DNA of 64,000 bases from NCBI GenBank assembly GCA_963718305.1, contig CAVQZG010000008.1:1-64000 (forward strand), written 5' to 3'. This DNA is from RYN-230 sp963718305. GTDB taxonomy: Bacteria; Actinomycetota; Actinomycetes; Streptosporangiales; Streptosporangiaceae. This document shows positions 63,951-64,000 of the stretch, piece after piece. Position numbers and translations under genes: made by a program. Under the pieces are notes generated by a model, which searched no databases, was not told where the DNA came from, and saw only the letters and a program-made list of their open reading frames with translations. Positions within the stretch are counted from its first letter, which is position 1. Every line of letters starts with the position of its first letter.

Positions 63951-64000
63951 TCACATTGTCCGTGCGACGTCGTAGTGGGTGACGGTGGTCTCGCGGTCGA
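63951..64000 (-). CDS. Possible C-terminal end of a further gene (partial)
   Basis: The last 50 bases of the minus strand read DRETTVTHYDVARTM and stop at 63951. Too short for assignment; included only because the frame is open to the window edge. Confidence 0.2.
   Translation of the reverse strand, partial: DRETTVTHYDVARTM

Larger units (their letters stand above)
63539..64000. other. Upstream region of the P450 operon, no convincing gene
   Basis: The first about 410 bases hold regulatory-looking DNA, AT-richer than the rest: the GTCAAC/GTTGAC dyad below, and ATCAC (63764-63768) with GTGAT (63777-63781), eight bases apart. Forward reading frames here have no family features. Confidence 0.5.

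Overview
The window is about 64 kb of very GC-rich DNA from an actinobacterium. Diagnostic genes are secA with a GTG start, a mycobacterial-type MtrAB two-component pair followed by lipoprotein LpqB, a long hibernation promoting factor, moeZ, an AdnA/AdnB helicase-nuclease pair, a mycosin-like protease, and F420-type enzymes (a Ddn-family nitroreductase and an LLM-class oxidoreductase). GTG and TTG starts and ATGA stop/start overlaps are common. The gene style suggests Streptosporangiales/Streptomycetales-like bacteria, but I cannot name a genus. I see no rRNA, tRNA, CRISPR array, transposase, integrase or replication origin.

Layout. 1-7.1 kb: a broken threonine ammonia-lyase, a broken DUF222/HNH (13E12-type) endonuclease, a frameshifted DinB protein, a LysE exporter with a divergent AraC regulator, and a coupled pair of a small helical protein and a DUF1023 alpha/beta hydrolase. 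7.4-11 kb: an overlapping drug-export operon (permease, two ATPases that together resemble YbhF, TetR repressor) with a probable operator array upstream. 11.2-24.5 kb: a PHP metallohydrolase, Ddn, an LLM oxidoreductase, NudC with an M20 peptidase, two membrane glycosyltransferases flanking PspA, DinB, a divergent pair of MarR-like regulators around a palindrome, and a thiamine-binding protein. 24.5-35 kb: AdnB and AdnA, an alkyltransferase-like DNA repair protein, a mycosin-like protease, a membrane protein and moeZ. 35.5-53.4 kb: the conserved actinobacterial block around secA, YcaQ, a MacB-type ABC operon with PadR, an orphan response regulator, hpf, and the operon mtnA-mtrA-mtrB-lpqB. 53.6-59.4 kb: a forward operon of a polytopic membrane protein, DUF4129, DUF4350, MoxR and DUF58. 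59.4-64 kb: an HNH remnant, an AraC regulator divergent from a DUF1772 membrane protein, DUF2087, and a cytochrome P450 with a small upstream protein.

Two things colour the annotation. First, many genes are broken by single-base indels. They are dense in 1-3.5 kb and scattered elsewhere (about 8.27, 26.12, 42.12, 47.97, 54.93, 55.67 and 63.39 kb). Nearly all lie in G/C runs and many hit core housekeeping genes, so sequencing or assembly error is likelier than real decay. I give the extents the genes would have if repaired and say so in each entry. Second, several intergenic regions carry clear dyads placed at promoters, which predict local regulatory circuits: GAATTC repeats at the ABC operon, GAGAGC/GCTCTC dyads at ddn, an ACAGGT/ACCTGT palindrome between the MarR genes, and a GTCAAC/GTTGAC repeat at the P450 operon.

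I found no single unmistakably new system. The best candidates for something under-described are the split YbhF-type exporter with its own operator array, the ESX-like small protein coupled to a DUF1023 hydrolase, and the clustering of a mycosin-like protease and a DNA-alkylation sensor upstream of AdnAB.
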